64,000 nt of DNA from an uncultured Clostridium sp. (GTDB lineage: Bacteria > Bacillota > Clostridia > Christensenellales > CAG-138), in NCBI GenBank assembly GCA_900542285.1, contig UQNF01000003.1, positions 1 to 64,000 on the forward strand. The letters run 5' to 3'. Shown here one piece after another: positions 56,201 to 63,342 of this stretch. Numbering within the stretch: position 1 is the stretch's first letter; each line of letters begins with the position of its first letter. The notes under the pieces are model-generated. The model saw nothing but the letters and a program-made list of their open reading frames with translations. It ran no database searches and was not told the origin of the DNA. Position numbers and translations under genes: made by a program.

Positions 56201-56520
56201 GCATACTGCTCCTCGGTGAGAGAATCGATAAATGCGCTCAGCTGTTCGTCGGTGAGCCCTTCAAGCAGCGCGTGAGCCTCCGCAAAGGTCGCGGCTGCCA
56301 TAAGGTCATTGTACAGTGCGGCATAATCGGGAGCTTCCACCGGGGTATCGGTATCGGACGGAGCGGGAGTTACTGACGGTGCAGAGGTTGGACTGCCCGA
56401 ATTCGCTTGGCTGCCCATATTGGCGATGCCGCCTTCGTTCAGCGCGACAATGGCTGAGCCCATGGGCGTAATAAGGCATAAGCAGAGAAGCAGTGACAAT
56501 AGCCCTTTAAGTATCTTCAT
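53266..56520 (-). CDS. Large exported adhesin with von Willebrand factor A domain
   Basis: A 1084-residue exported protein. Signal peptide 1-27; Ser/Pro/Ala linker; acidic helical region (70-130); a VWA domain from about 205 with the MIDAS DQSGSM. The VWA is interrupted soon after MIDAS by an aromatic-rich insertion of about 75 residues (YYYQQNNLFYKLDDGSY). Further beta domains follow, then near 938-1045 a Cna-B/DUF7601-like domain (LTVKKAIAEG, TIVGLPVGTYTVSEDTKWSW) of the type that forms internal isopeptide bonds. There is no membrane or sortase signal at its C-terminus. Such proteins sit at pilus tips or in matrices. Confidence 0.8.
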   Translation of the reverse strand: MKILKGLLSLLLCLCLITPMGSAIVALNEGGIANMGSQANSGSPTSAPSVTPAPSDTDTPVEAPDYAALYNDLMAAATFAEAHALLEGLTDEQLSAFIDSLTEEQYAALEEHINELIAAAEEDGDLEYVYTTVNFTNVAPLLDPVCGSPTRGASVSGDDTGSGNGDSGMEITKNAVANGDGTYTITLEAYATGEKVITEVTEYIPTDIVLVLDQSGSMADSFTSSYKYDSYFDMTNSDYYYQQNNLFYKLDDGSYAQVSVSRDWIWTVFLIRGYFKYTYSWSEGSYESDRPDTVPEIHNKLYLRTAVETTRLEALKNAVTAFANAVAVKAKGKDGQMGTEDDVNHRIAVVGFASSGTEYNEDKYENTEVFVGATQYTYGNSAIAQYSNALQSMNTSIGKNNIANSIKALDAYGGTFTDLGMEMANGILNVNKIEEGTKRNRVVIVFTDGLPGTGRYNSTVGNAAISQGSTAKSTYGATVYTVGIFDGADATSAGSSSGNDTQKANWFMQNLSSNNGNVQSPSYYLSAGDADALNDIFEKISQQIETGGSSTTLSEHTVIRDIIAPAFTLPEGTTAEDITLKTYACIGKNGDNKYTWRRNVDSMNQDDPMGATASIFGSQVSVTNFDFAEHYVGTVTNNGEVTYHGHKLVIRFTVSPKAGFLGGNNVYTNANAGVYENSSAINPVLTFERPEVNVPIGEVSVTASDKNVYLLNGLTAAQLKEDATVTVGGVSLNLAAADNNYGLETWQTEYVNISVVIKDASGHAVTDGIDELSDDTTYSITVTVSPKPDTGYDKDGNLLPGTLATQQSGYDEGTINVFKPVLTFADSEVWYGGQYTDYTANYKPVAWKHGETVDSSVTMEGSAPTLKLDYATTPENAIKKGYIVVPDDIPVNVSVKIGETDIDRHVSFVHDECEHSGCDFGTEGAVPCKFILHVNTCSLTVKKAIAEGSRLLDAEQSFIFTVSYPGLTTKEGVTILSPADYNVLIVGAGSRTIVGLPVGTYTVSEDTKWSWRYELVEEQNGVLATLPAESPEEAIVTMTNRLNNEFWLSDEAVATNVFDSNGSPEYSPMPAIIPGKEDLTDEAD

Positions 56521-56559
56521 GTGCTATACCTCCTTTTCTAAAGATTTTTTGTGAAATGC

Positions 56560-57111
56560 TCACTCTGCGGGCCAGCCCTGCGCAGCCAGAACGGTTGCGC
56601 CGTTGTTTGCATACTGTACAGCCTCTGCGTCAACATCGATGCTCAGAACCGCATCCATATAGGAGTTGCCAAGGCTGATGTCGAATGCTACGCTTGAGAA
56701 CAGCTCGTTGGTGAAGGCACCGCCGTCAACGGGGCTGTTGTAGTAATAGTAGCCGTCCGAATAGGTCCAATCGGTGGTGTTGTAATCAAGGGTGATGTCG
56801 TCGGTTGACAGCGCCTGCTGGTTGGCATCGGTGCAGCTCATGGTGACCTTTACACGGATCCATGCGGTATTGTCGCCGGTGTTCTCAATCTTAACGACCT
56901 TTGCGATGGTGTCGCCGGGCATAACACCGGTCTGATCCACAAAGGGATCGCCGTTTTCGTCGGTCTCATGGATAGCTATCCCGAGATTGCCGGCGGTTAT
57001 CTGATTGTTTGCAGTATCCTGCGCGGTGAAGTAGGCGAGGGAGCCGAGCGCAAGGATGGATACGCAGGCGATAATTGCCGCAAGAATCGTAATCTTCTTC
57101 TTGATATTCAT
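56560..57111 (-). CDS. TasA-like fibre protein 3 (SipW-dependent signal peptide)
   Basis: A 183-residue protein. The SipW-type N-terminus KKKITILAAI...LGSLAYFTAQDTANN is followed by TAGNLGIAIHE, a hallmark of the TasA family. Core has GVMPGDTIAKVVKIENTGDN and AWIRVKVTM. Ends with AAQGWPAE. Follows TasA-like 2 after a 119-bp gap that contains a strong hairpin. Confidence 0.82.
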   Translation of the reverse strand: MNIKKKITILAAIIACVSILALGSLAYFTAQDTANNQITAGNLGIAIHETDENGDPFVDQTGVMPGDTIAKVVKIENTGDNTAWIRVKVTMSCTDANQQALSTDDITLDYNTTDWTYSDGYYYYNSPVDGGAFTNELFSSVAFDISLGNSYMDAVLSIDVDAEAVQYANNGATVLAAQGWPAE

Positions 57112-57182
57112 ATTCTTTGCCTTTCTTTTTTAATTTATTTGCTATTTGCGGCTTTTGTGCCGCTGCTCACATATACCGCCAC

Positions 57183-57205
57183 CCCGGCCGCTTTTGCGGC
57201 CAGGG
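57183..57205 (-). promoter_or_regulatory. Intercistronic GC-rich hairpin
   Basis: CCGGCCGC-TTTT-GCGGCC-A-GG forms a compact stem between the second and third TasA-like genes, without a T-run. It is likely to limit read-through or protect the upstream mRNA 3' end. Confidence 0.55.
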
Positions 57206-57230
57206 CAACGTTAGTGAGGTGGAGGGATTA

Positions 57231-58010
57231 TTAAGCCCAGGGATTTGCGGGAAGACCGGAAGCGGCGAATGCTGCTTCTGCACTATCAAAACCGGCAGCC
57301 TGAACAGCCTGAACGAATACAGGAATCTCTACGCCTTCGGAGAGATCGTAGTTAATGACTTCAGGACCGTTGCCCCAATCTACTGTGTAGACGGGATTAT
57401 TAGTGACTGAATCAATGTGCATATCAACAGTCTTGTCAAGGTAGAATCCGATGTATGCAGGAGTTGCGGTAACTACATCTTTTTCAAGAGCGGTAGTATA
57501 GGTGCGGCTATAGATTTTGTATTCAACGTCATTAATTACTACTTGGTTGGCAACAACTATCTCATCAGTCCACTGGCCTTCTGCGCAGGAATCTCCGTTA
57601 AAGTTCCAATGAAGGACATCATAGCGAGGTGCGTTGGGGGTCTGACCATTCTGAAGAGCGGTAGGAACAGCAACAAAGATGCGTACATATGCATCAGATT
57701 CGCCGGTGTTCTTGATGGTCATGATTTTATCAACATAGTTCTCGGCAGTGGGAAGTGTAACACCACCAACAGTTTCCTGTTCGCCCTGTGCGGAACCAAC
57801 GATAGGCATCAGAACCTTATTCTGTTCAAAGGGTACAAGTGCAGAGCTGTCTGCGTTTCTCTGCCGCTCGATAAGCTGAACCTTAACTCCGCCAACGGTG
57901 AAAACATTGGTTTCTTGATCGGTAGCGGTGAAATAAGCGATGGACATGCCGACGATGGTGACGGCAAGAACGGCAACGGCGAGGCCGATTGCGAGTAGTT
58001 TCTTCTTCAT
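57231..58010 (-). CDS. TasA-like fibre protein 2 (SipW-dependent signal peptide)
   Basis: A 259-residue exported protein with KKKLLAIGLAVAVLAVTIVG, SIAYFTATDQETN and FTVGGVKVQL, as in TasA-family precursors. Central KIMTIKNTGESDAYVRIFVA is the conserved strand pair. The C-terminal motif AVQAAGFDSAEAAFAA is shared with TasA-like 1 (AIQADGFQTPEAAWAA). Probably a major structural subunit. Confidence 0.85.
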   Translation of the reverse strand: MKKKLLAIGLAVAVLAVTIVGMSIAYFTATDQETNVFTVGGVKVQLIERQRNADSSALVPFEQNKVLMPIVGSAQGEQETVGGVTLPTAENYVDKIMTIKNTGESDAYVRIFVAVPTALQNGQTPNAPRYDVLHWNFNGDSCAEGQWTDEIVVANQVVINDVEYKIYSRTYTTALEKDVVTATPAYIGFYLDKTVDMHIDSVTNNPVYTVDWGNGPEVINYDLSEGVEIPVFVQAVQAAGFDSAEAAFAASGLPANPWA

Positions 58011-58079
58011 AAAACAAATTCTCCTTAATAATTTATTGTTTTTGTTTCTTTGTTAGTTGGTTGCTGCGTGATCGATAAA

Positions 58080-58721
58080 TCACTGAGCATTATATGCTGC
58101 CCATGCTGCTTCCGGAGTTTGGAAGCCATCAGCCTGGATAGCGTAAGCATTGACGGTGATGGTCATGCCTTCAATCGTCCTAAGCTGTGCATTATTGATG
58201 GTACCGGGAACGGTGATGCTGTCGAACAGAGCATCGAGTGCTACATCTGCAGTAGGAGCAGCAACGGTTTCCTTATACCAGAACTCATAGGTGCGGGTAT
58301 TTGCTGAGGCATCCTCGGTGTTGCCCTTGCAGATCCAATTTGTACTATCGTAGCCTTTGAAAATACTAGTTAGATCTGCGCCAGTGGGAGCAAAGATAGC
58401 GTCAAGCTCACGAGATTTACTGAAGGTGACGGTCATCTTGATGTAGGAGCTTTCGCTGCCGCTCAAAACGGTGACTGTCGGATCCTTGGTGTAGGTGTGT
58501 CCGGGAATAAGCTTGTAGCTGTTAGCCTTGACACGATCAGCATCTTGCACTGGTGTACCATCAAGATTCACTTTAGCTTCGTCAAGCTTGATCTGTACGT
58601 TACCGACGGTGAAGGTGTTGACAACTCTGTCGGTGCTTGTCAGGTAGGCAAGCGTCATACCTACTGCAAAGGCGCAAACCAGCACCATTGCAACTGACAT
58701 GATTAGAAGTTTCTTCTTCAT
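58080..58721 (-). CDS. TasA-like fibre protein 1 (SipW-dependent signal peptide)
   Basis: A 213-residue exported protein with MKKKLLIMSVAMVLVCAFAV, LAYLTSTDRVVNTFTVGNV, the classic TasA/CotN start. GHTYTKDPTVTVLSGSESSYI follows. ATG 58721 has GGAAAGGA upstream; an in-frame ATG at 58760 lies in the preceding hairpin. First fibre gene after sipW. Confidence 0.86.
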   Translation of the reverse strand: MKKKLLIMSVAMVLVCAFAVGMTLAYLTSTDRVVNTFTVGNVQIKLDEAKVNLDGTPVQDADRVKANSYKLIPGHTYTKDPTVTVLSGSESSYIKMTVTFSKSRELDAIFAPTGADLTSIFKGYDSTNWICKGNTEDASANTRTYEFWYKETVAAPTADVALDALFDSITVPGTINNAQLRTIEGMTITVNAYAIQADGFQTPEAAWAAYNAQ

Positions 58722-58734
58722 GTTCTTCCTTTCC

Positions 58735-58754
58735 GGGCGCGCTCTGCGGCGCCC
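58735..58754 (-). promoter_or_regulatory. Short GC hairpin between sipW and TasA-like 1
   Basis: GGGCGC / GCGCCC stem with an eight-base loop, in the 51-bp gap. No T-run; a candidate mRNA-processing or expression-ratio element. Confidence 0.4.
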
Positions 58755-58772
58755 ATGCATTATATATGGGAT

Positions 58773-59381
58773 TTATATTAAGCCCGAAGGCTCTTCCCCG
58801 GAATTGGTTGATTCGGCGCCGTCCCTGACGCCGCGCTTTTTGCTCTTGTCCATGCCCTTGATAATATCGGGTACGAACAGAAGCAGGACGAGCACCACCG
58901 CGCCGCAAATCCCGACATACATGCCGGGCGGCGAGGAGAGATAATTGGAAACATATCCAAGATAGGGGATGGAGAACACGGGACGGCCGAGAAGATTCTT
59001 AAAATAAACCGGCTTACCGTCCGGCGCATCGTTTGCATCGCCCTTGGTGTAGAAAAGCTCGTTCTCCGCATCGATATCGATAACACGGTGAGTGGCGATG
59101 ACAAGGTCTTCGTTCAGAACGAAGGTTATCGGGTCGCCGACCCTTATCTGCTCCGCGGGAACACCCTTAACATATATGAGTGAACCGACATGATATGTCG
59201 GCTCCATACTGCCGCTGAGTACGCAGAATGGGCGCAGGCCAAACAGCCTGACGCCGGCCAGAAGTACCGCAATCAGCACCACGACACATGTTAGAATGGT
59301 TGTGAATACGTTCAGAACAATTTGAACAGGGCTCTTCTTTTCTTTATTCTTTTTTTTCTTTATGTCTGTATCTTGCTCCAT
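58773..59381 (-). CDS. sipW: SipW-type (ER-type) signal peptidase I
   Basis: A 202-residue membrane protease with one N-terminal and one C-terminal helix. Catalytic Ser in VLSGSMEPTYHVGS and His in IATHRVIDID form the Ser-His dyad typical of SipW rather than the Ser-Lys of ordinary type I enzymes; box E has FYTKGDANDAPD. It processes TasA-like preproteins encoded downstream in the same operon. TAAGGAG lies nine bases before the ATG. The upstream region lacks a good promoter in this orientation. Confidence 0.93.
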   Translation of the reverse strand: MEQDTDIKKKKNKEKKSPVQIVLNVFTTILTCVVVLIAVLLAGVRLFGLRPFCVLSGSMEPTYHVGSLIYVKGVPAEQIRVGDPITFVLNEDLVIATHRVIDIDAENELFYTKGDANDAPDGKPVYFKNLLGRPVFSIPYLGYVSNYLSSPPGMYVGICGAVVLVLLLFVPDIIKGMDKSKKRGVRDGAESTNSGEEPSGLI

Positions 59382-59489
59382 GATACCAAGCTCCTTACTG
59401 CCTACTGGGTGATAAATCAGGCAAATATTGGCAGTATTACGATTAACACATGTATACTTGCGCGTCTATCCAATATATCTTACGCCGAG

Positions 59490-59519
59490 TTGTGCATAAA
59501 AGTACACTTTTATGTATTG
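59490..59519. repeat. Candidate recombination site A (palindrome, core AC)
   Basis: CATAAAAGT (59495-59503), core AC (59504-59505), ACTTTTATG (59506-59514); the nine-base arms are exact complements. Left outer arm TTGTG is shared with site B. Size and 2-bp centre match crossover sites of small serine recombinases. Confidence 0.65.
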
Positions 59520-59641
59520 ACGAACAATGGATAGGTGTAGTATAATTCCGCTGAAAACAGCCGGGAGACGAGTTAAAAACTGGACTGTTTTCCACCGTTA
59601 AGGTGAATTTGCGTGTGCCGAAGTGTTGTGCATAAAAGTGT
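59504..59641. other. Putative invertible promoter segment
   Basis: The 136-bp (core to core) segment between two near-palindromes with complementary core dinucleotides (AC and GT). It contains one clear promoter, which now reads rightwards, plus a leader with stems AAAACAG/CTGTTTT (59555-59591) and CACC/GGTG (59593-59605). Inversion would place the promoter facing sipW with a leader of about 210 bases. There is no gene in 59382-59685. Confidence 0.6.
59517..59546 (+). promoter_or_regulatory. Promoter inside the putative invertible segment
   Basis: TTGACG (59517-59522) and TATAAT (59541-59546) with an 18-bp spacer, pointing right, away from sipW and antisense to the recombinase gene. The -35 box begins inside the right arm of site A. 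Confidence 0.7.
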
Positions 59642-59655
59642 ACCTTTTTGCACAA
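59626..59655. repeat. Candidate recombination site B (palindrome, core GT)
   Basis: TTGTGCATAAAAGT (59626-59639), core GT (59640-59641), ACCTTTTTGCACAA (59642-59655); the 14-base arms match at 12 positions. Its left arm is identical to that of site A, and its reverse complement shares the AC core and ACTTTTATG with site A. Confidence 0.65.
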
Positions 59656-59685
59656 AGCAAAAATATATTTTAATTTTTCACCGCC

Positions 59686-60291
59686 TCAATCAAACGTTCC
59701 GTACTCTCTTAGCCATTTATAGAGCAGAGAACGGCTTATTCCAAGGCTTTCGGCGACCTCTGTGCTGGTACAGCCACGCTTCTTCCACTGCGCCGCTATC
59801 TCGTCGAATCCTTCTGGCTTCGGTATGCTTTCCCTGCCAAGCTTCACTCCTCGAAGCTTCGCAGCGGCAATTCCCTCTGCCTGACGCTTGCGAATGTTTT
59901 CGCGTTCTGTCTGAGCGACATAGCTCAATATCTGCAAAACGAGATTCGATATGAATACGCCGGTCAGATCCTTATCACGCTGACGCGTATCCAACAATGG
60001 CATGTCCAGAACAACTATATCTGCTTGTTTTTCCGATGTAATTATCTTCCATTGCTCGATAATCTCCTCATAGTTTCGTCCAAGCCTGTCGATAGAAAGT
60101 ATGAATACCGCATCTCCGCTTCGGAGGCGGCGCATCATGCGCTTGTACTGCGGCCGTAAAAAATCCTTACCGCTCTGCTTGTCGATGTAGATCATTTCCT
60201 TCTCGATACCGGCCTCGTGCATCGCAAGAAGCTGGCGTGATTCATTCTGTTCCTTGGTCGAAACCCGAATGTACCCATAGTTTTTGTTCAT
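59686..60291 (-). CDS. Serine recombinase (resolvase/invertase family)
   Basis: A 201-residue small serine recombinase. Catalytic domain with nucleophile in GYIRVSTKEQN and SIDRLGRNYEEI; long E helix (LSYVAQTERENIRKRQAEGIAAA); C-terminal HTH (STEVAESLGISRSLLYKWL) that binds the crossover site. Size is that of Hin/Gin/Pin invertases and TnpR. AGGAGG lies ten bases before the ATG. No transposase is nearby, and it sits directly beside the paired palindromes, so an invertase acting locally is the best reading. Confidence 0.9.
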   Translation of the reverse strand: MNKNYGYIRVSTKEQNESRQLLAMHEAGIEKEMIYIDKQSGKDFLRPQYKRMMRRLRSGDAVFILSIDRLGRNYEEIIEQWKIITSEKQADIVVLDMPLLDTRQRDKDLTGVFISNLVLQILSYVAQTERENIRKRQAEGIAAAKLRGVKLGRESIPKPEGFDEIAAQWKKRGCTSTEVAESLGISRSLLYKWLREYGTFD

Positions 60292-60330
60292 TGTGAAATT
60301 CCTCCTGGTTCTGCTTTTGTGATGTGATGA

Positions 60331-60359
60331 TAAAAACGCAGTGTGATGCAGCGTTTATA
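60331..60359. repeat. Inverted repeat upstream of the recombinase gene
   Basis: TAAAAACGC and GCGTTTATA (eight of nine bases complementary) flank an 11-base centre, 40-70 bp before the recombinase start. A candidate operator for its control; the sequence differs from sites A and B. Confidence 0.4.
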
Positions 60360-60574
60360 TTACTAAGCATAACATGGCTGTTGTATAATTCATCCATTCA
60401 GGCCAATTTCATATATAAAGCAGAAGCGAACTGCAAAGTGGGAGAAAATACACGAATCGACAGAATTCGGAATAGCATTGAAATTGTCTTGCTGTATTTG
60501 CCGGAATATGGAAGAATTATCGAGGTGCAGCAGCGATGGTGAATCGAATCGGCCCCAAATGCTGTTATATGTAA

Positions 60575-60602
60575 TAAAAAGCAGAGGCGCTTAACCTCTG
60601 CC
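60575..60602 (-). terminator. ktrA terminator
   Basis: On the minus strand GGCAGAGG / CCTCTGC with TTAAGCG loop, followed by TTTTTATT. Confidence 0.85.
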
Positions 60603-60619
60603 AAAATATAGTAATATGA

Positions 60620-61264
60620 TTATCCAATCAGTTTCTTGAAGGCGTCATTTCCGCCAAGAACGATGATATGATCGTCCGGGTTAAACATATAGTTGGCGTC
60701 TGCAGCAATAAGCTTGCCTTCGGGAGTTTTTGCCGCAACAACATTAACTCCGTAGCGTTTGCGGACATCGATAATCTGAATGGTCTTTCCAAACCATTTG
60801 GATGGCGCGCGCAGCTCGAACATCGCATATTCATCCGACAGCATAAAATAGTCAAAGACCGAGTCATTGCTTATGGTTTTTGCAAGCCTTTGAGCCATAT
60901 CCTTTTCGGGGAATACTATCTTATCTGCTCCGTTCTTGAGAAAGAACTTCGCCTGAACCTCCGTCGAAGCTATCGCAATAACATAGGGACAGCCAAGCTC
61001 CTTGAGAAGGTCAACGATTTGGAGACTGTCCTGAAAGTCCTCCGGTATGCAGACTATCGCTGCGTCAAATTCATCAACGCCGAATGTCATAAGGACGTCA
61101 CGGCGCGTACAATCGCCGATTTTTGCACTGGACACATATTCAACAAGATCTGAGACCTTATTTTCACTTTCGTCCACCAGCATTATTTCACATCCGGCAT
61201 TATACAGATAGCGGCAAATGAAATGGCCGAATTTACCTGCGCCGATCACCAAAAATGATTTCAT
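60620..61264 (-). CDS. ktrA: Potassium uptake regulatory protein KtrA (RCK domain)
   Basis: A 214-residue cytoplasmic gating ring subunit. RCK_N Rossmann fold with FLVIGAGKFGHFICRYL and a conserved acidic residue (LVDESENKV); RCK_C in the last 75 residues. Binds ATP/ADP and cyclic di-AMP in Firmicutes homologues. Follows ktrB after 24 bases. Confidence 0.93.
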   Translation of the reverse strand: MKSFLVIGAGKFGHFICRYLYNAGCEIMLVDESENKVSDLVEYVSSAKIGDCTRRDVLMTFGVDEFDAAIVCIPEDFQDSLQIVDLLKELGCPYVIAIASTEVQAKFFLKNGADKIVFPEKDMAQRLAKTISNDSVFDYFMLSDEYAMFELRAPSKWFGKTIQIIDVRKRYGVNVVAAKTPEGKLIAADANYMFNPDDHIIVLGGNDAFKKLIG

Positions 61265-61288
61265 AAATTCCTCCTTGACCTAATTTGA

Positions 61289-62680
61289 TTACCCGATGGT
61301 GATATCCTCTGCTGGGGCGGTTATGCGCGAAGGCGCTTTACGCTCGGCAAGCGCTCCGGCAAAGCTCAGGCTTCCTACACGCCCGCAGAACATCAGGAAA
61401 ATTATCACTATTTTTGAAACGATCGAAAGACTGCGAGTGATGCCGGTACTCATTCCGACGGTTGCGACAGCGGAGGTCGTTTCAAAGATTACATCAATCA
61501 CCGGAAGCTGATTGTCAGCAATGCAGATAATGAGCGATGCAAGAATGACCAAAGAAAGGTTGGTCACAAATACCGCGGTCGCTTTATTTAGTATGTTGCT
61601 TTCAAGCCGCCTGCCGAACAGACCAAAGCTGCTGTTCTTACGGATATAGGAAAAACCGAACAGCAGAAGCGTTATAAACGTAGTAGTCTTTATGCCGCCT
61701 GCAGTTGAACCGGGACTGCCGCCAATGAACATGAGTACGGTCGTAAGCAACTTTCCGGCAGGGGAGAGAGCACCGGTATCCACGGTGTTGAAGCCAGCAG
61801 TCCTTGCAGTGACCGAGCCAAAGAAGGATGTCAGCACCCTCTCGCCGAAATTCATGCCTGCCGCCGAATAATCTGCTTCGGAAAAGAAGAGCACCACTGC
61901 TCCGACAAGGACAAGTATTGCGCTTATGCTGAGGACTATTTTGCTGTGAAGTCGATACTTCCTCAAATGTATACCGTGGTTCAGAACATCGTCCCATACA
62001 AGGAAGCCAAGTCCGCCTATAATGATGAGTAGCATAATAACTACATTGACAAGCACATCATTATAGAATCCGGTAAGGGAGCAGAATTCCCCTGTAAAGC
62101 CCATTATGTCAAAACCTGCATTGCAGAATGCGGAAACTGAATGGAAGATGCCCATGAATATGCCCTTGGGAACGCCGAACTTGGGACAAAACCGAATGGA
62201 CAAAAGAGCAGCCCCGCTAAGTTCAACTACCGCTGTGACGGCGAGAATACGCTTTGCAAGCTTTAATATTCCGCCTATCTGGAGCGTGTTGATGCTTTCG
62301 GACAAAAGCTCGCGTTCACGAAGTCCAAGCTTTTTGTTAATAAGCATGAACAGCACCGTTGCAATGGTCATAAACCCAAGTCCGCCGATTTGAATCATAA
62401 GCAGGATAACGCATTGACCGAATAATGACCAATGAGTACCTGTATCAACGGTAACAAGGCCGGTAACGCAGGTCGATGATGTTGCCGTGAACAGGCAGTC
62501 AAGCAGAGGCGTTACCTCACGATCCCTTGACGATACGGGGAGGGACAGAAGCAGCGTTCCGATGATGATTATCACGAAAAAGCTAAGCGAAATAACCTGG
62601 GTCTGACTCATCCCACGTTTGCGCTGCTTGCGCTTCAGGTCTCCGATTGGATTTACTTGTCCTCCGATAGTAACTCCCAT
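61289..62680 (-). CDS. ktrB: Potassium transporter KtrB (TrkH family)
   Basis: A 463-residue channel-like transporter with four repeated M1-P-M2 units. Selectivity-filter stretches TSSTCVTGLVT, SAFCNAGFD, GSPGSTAGGIK and TSAVATVGMS each hold the conserved glycine. Together with KtrA it forms a sodium-coupled potassium uptake system. Starts three bases after the UPF0340 stop. Confidence 0.94.
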   Translation of the reverse strand: MGVTIGGQVNPIGDLKRKQRKRGMSQTQVISLSFFVIIIIGTLLLSLPVSSRDREVTPLLDCLFTATSSTCVTGLVTVDTGTHWSLFGQCVILLMIQIGGLGFMTIATVLFMLINKKLGLRERELLSESINTLQIGGILKLAKRILAVTAVVELSGAALLSIRFCPKFGVPKGIFMGIFHSVSAFCNAGFDIMGFTGEFCSLTGFYNDVLVNVVIMLLIIIGGLGFLVWDDVLNHGIHLRKYRLHSKIVLSISAILVLVGAVVLFFSEADYSAAGMNFGERVLTSFFGSVTARTAGFNTVDTGALSPAGKLLTTVLMFIGGSPGSTAGGIKTTTFITLLLFGFSYIRKNSSFGLFGRRLESNILNKATAVFVTNLSLVILASLIICIADNQLPVIDVIFETTSAVATVGMSTGITRSLSIVSKIVIIFLMFCGRVGSLSFAGALAERKAPSRITAPAEDITIG

Positions 62681-62683
62681 GGC

Positions 62684-63250
62684 TTAATACTGTGCTCTTT
62701 CTCCGCCGATGAGCTTTGGCCTTGTGCGCGCCATTGTTATGTTGGCGCAGCCGATCGAAGTATTCTCGTTGTGTACGGGTACACAGACGGGGCGCATATG
62801 CATACCGATAAATACACCGCCGATGTCAATGCCGGCGCGTGCGCGTGCCCCAATATCCTCGACCACGACAGGGTCACTGAATTGCTCAACGGCTTGTACG
62901 CTCCATGCTCCGCCTGCGTGCAGCACCGGACGCACGGATACCTGTGTAAAGTCATATTTCTGCATACACTCGCGTTCGACAACAAGCGCGCGATTCAGGT
63001 GCTCACAGCATTGGCAGGCCAGGAACAGATCGTTCTCGCGCACGACCGGAAGGATGACATCCATTATGGCTTTTGCGACTTCTTCAGTCGAGTGCGAACC
63101 CATATGATAGCCCATTACCTTGCTCGTACTGCATCCGATCACAATAATATCACCCTTGTTAAGCTTATAATAACCTTCGCTGCAAGCGTTCATCAGCTCA
63201 TCAATAGCTGCTTTAGCTTGAACTTTAATATCATTGATAGAAAATTCCAT
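62684..63250 (-). CDS. UPF0340/TIGR01440 family protein (YwlG-like)
   Basis: A 188-residue protein of a conserved Firmicute family without a proven activity. VIGCSTSKVMGYHMGSHS, LACQCCEHLNRALVVE and GIDIGGVFIGMHMRPV are the family landmarks. In Bacillus ywlG sits near glyA and upp; here it heads the ktrBA unit, a different context. Confidence 0.88.
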   Translation of the reverse strand: MEFSINDIKVQAKAAIDELMNACSEGYYKLNKGDIIVIGCSTSKVMGYHMGSHSTEEVAKAIMDVILPVVRENDLFLACQCCEHLNRALVVERECMQKYDFTQVSVRPVLHAGGAWSVQAVEQFSDPVVVEDIGARARAGIDIGGVFIGMHMRPVCVPVHNENTSIGCANITMARTRPKLIGGERAQY

Positions 63251-63342
63251 AATATCGCCTCTAATTCTGATTTCAGTCCTGCGCTGAGGAAGGACTGGCT
63301 AAATTATAATACCGACGACGGCAAAACACAACAGGCTGCCGA

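Larger units (their letters stand above)
60292..60619. other. Intergenic region upstream of the recombinase gene
   Basis: No convincing gene. It holds the recombinase ribosome site, an inverted repeat at 60331-60359 and the ktrA terminator at the right end. A 72-codon open frame on the plus strand (60324-60542) lacks a ribosome site and a recognisable product. Confidence 0.6.

Noticed and set aside
59490..59655. Reading the two palindromes only as operators of a dimeric repressor
   Set aside because: Still possible, but the complementary 2-bp cores, the promoter between them pointing the wrong way, and the adjacent serine recombinase are better explained by inversion.
59490..60291. Recombinase as resolvase of a transposon or prophage remnant
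   Set aside because: No transposase, terminal repeats, phage genes or target-site duplications are visible around it. The crossover sites sit beside a host-type surface operon.
60324..60542. 72-codon plus-strand frame upstream of the recombinase
   Set aside because: No ribosome site, no recognisable family, and it overlaps the likely recombinase control region.
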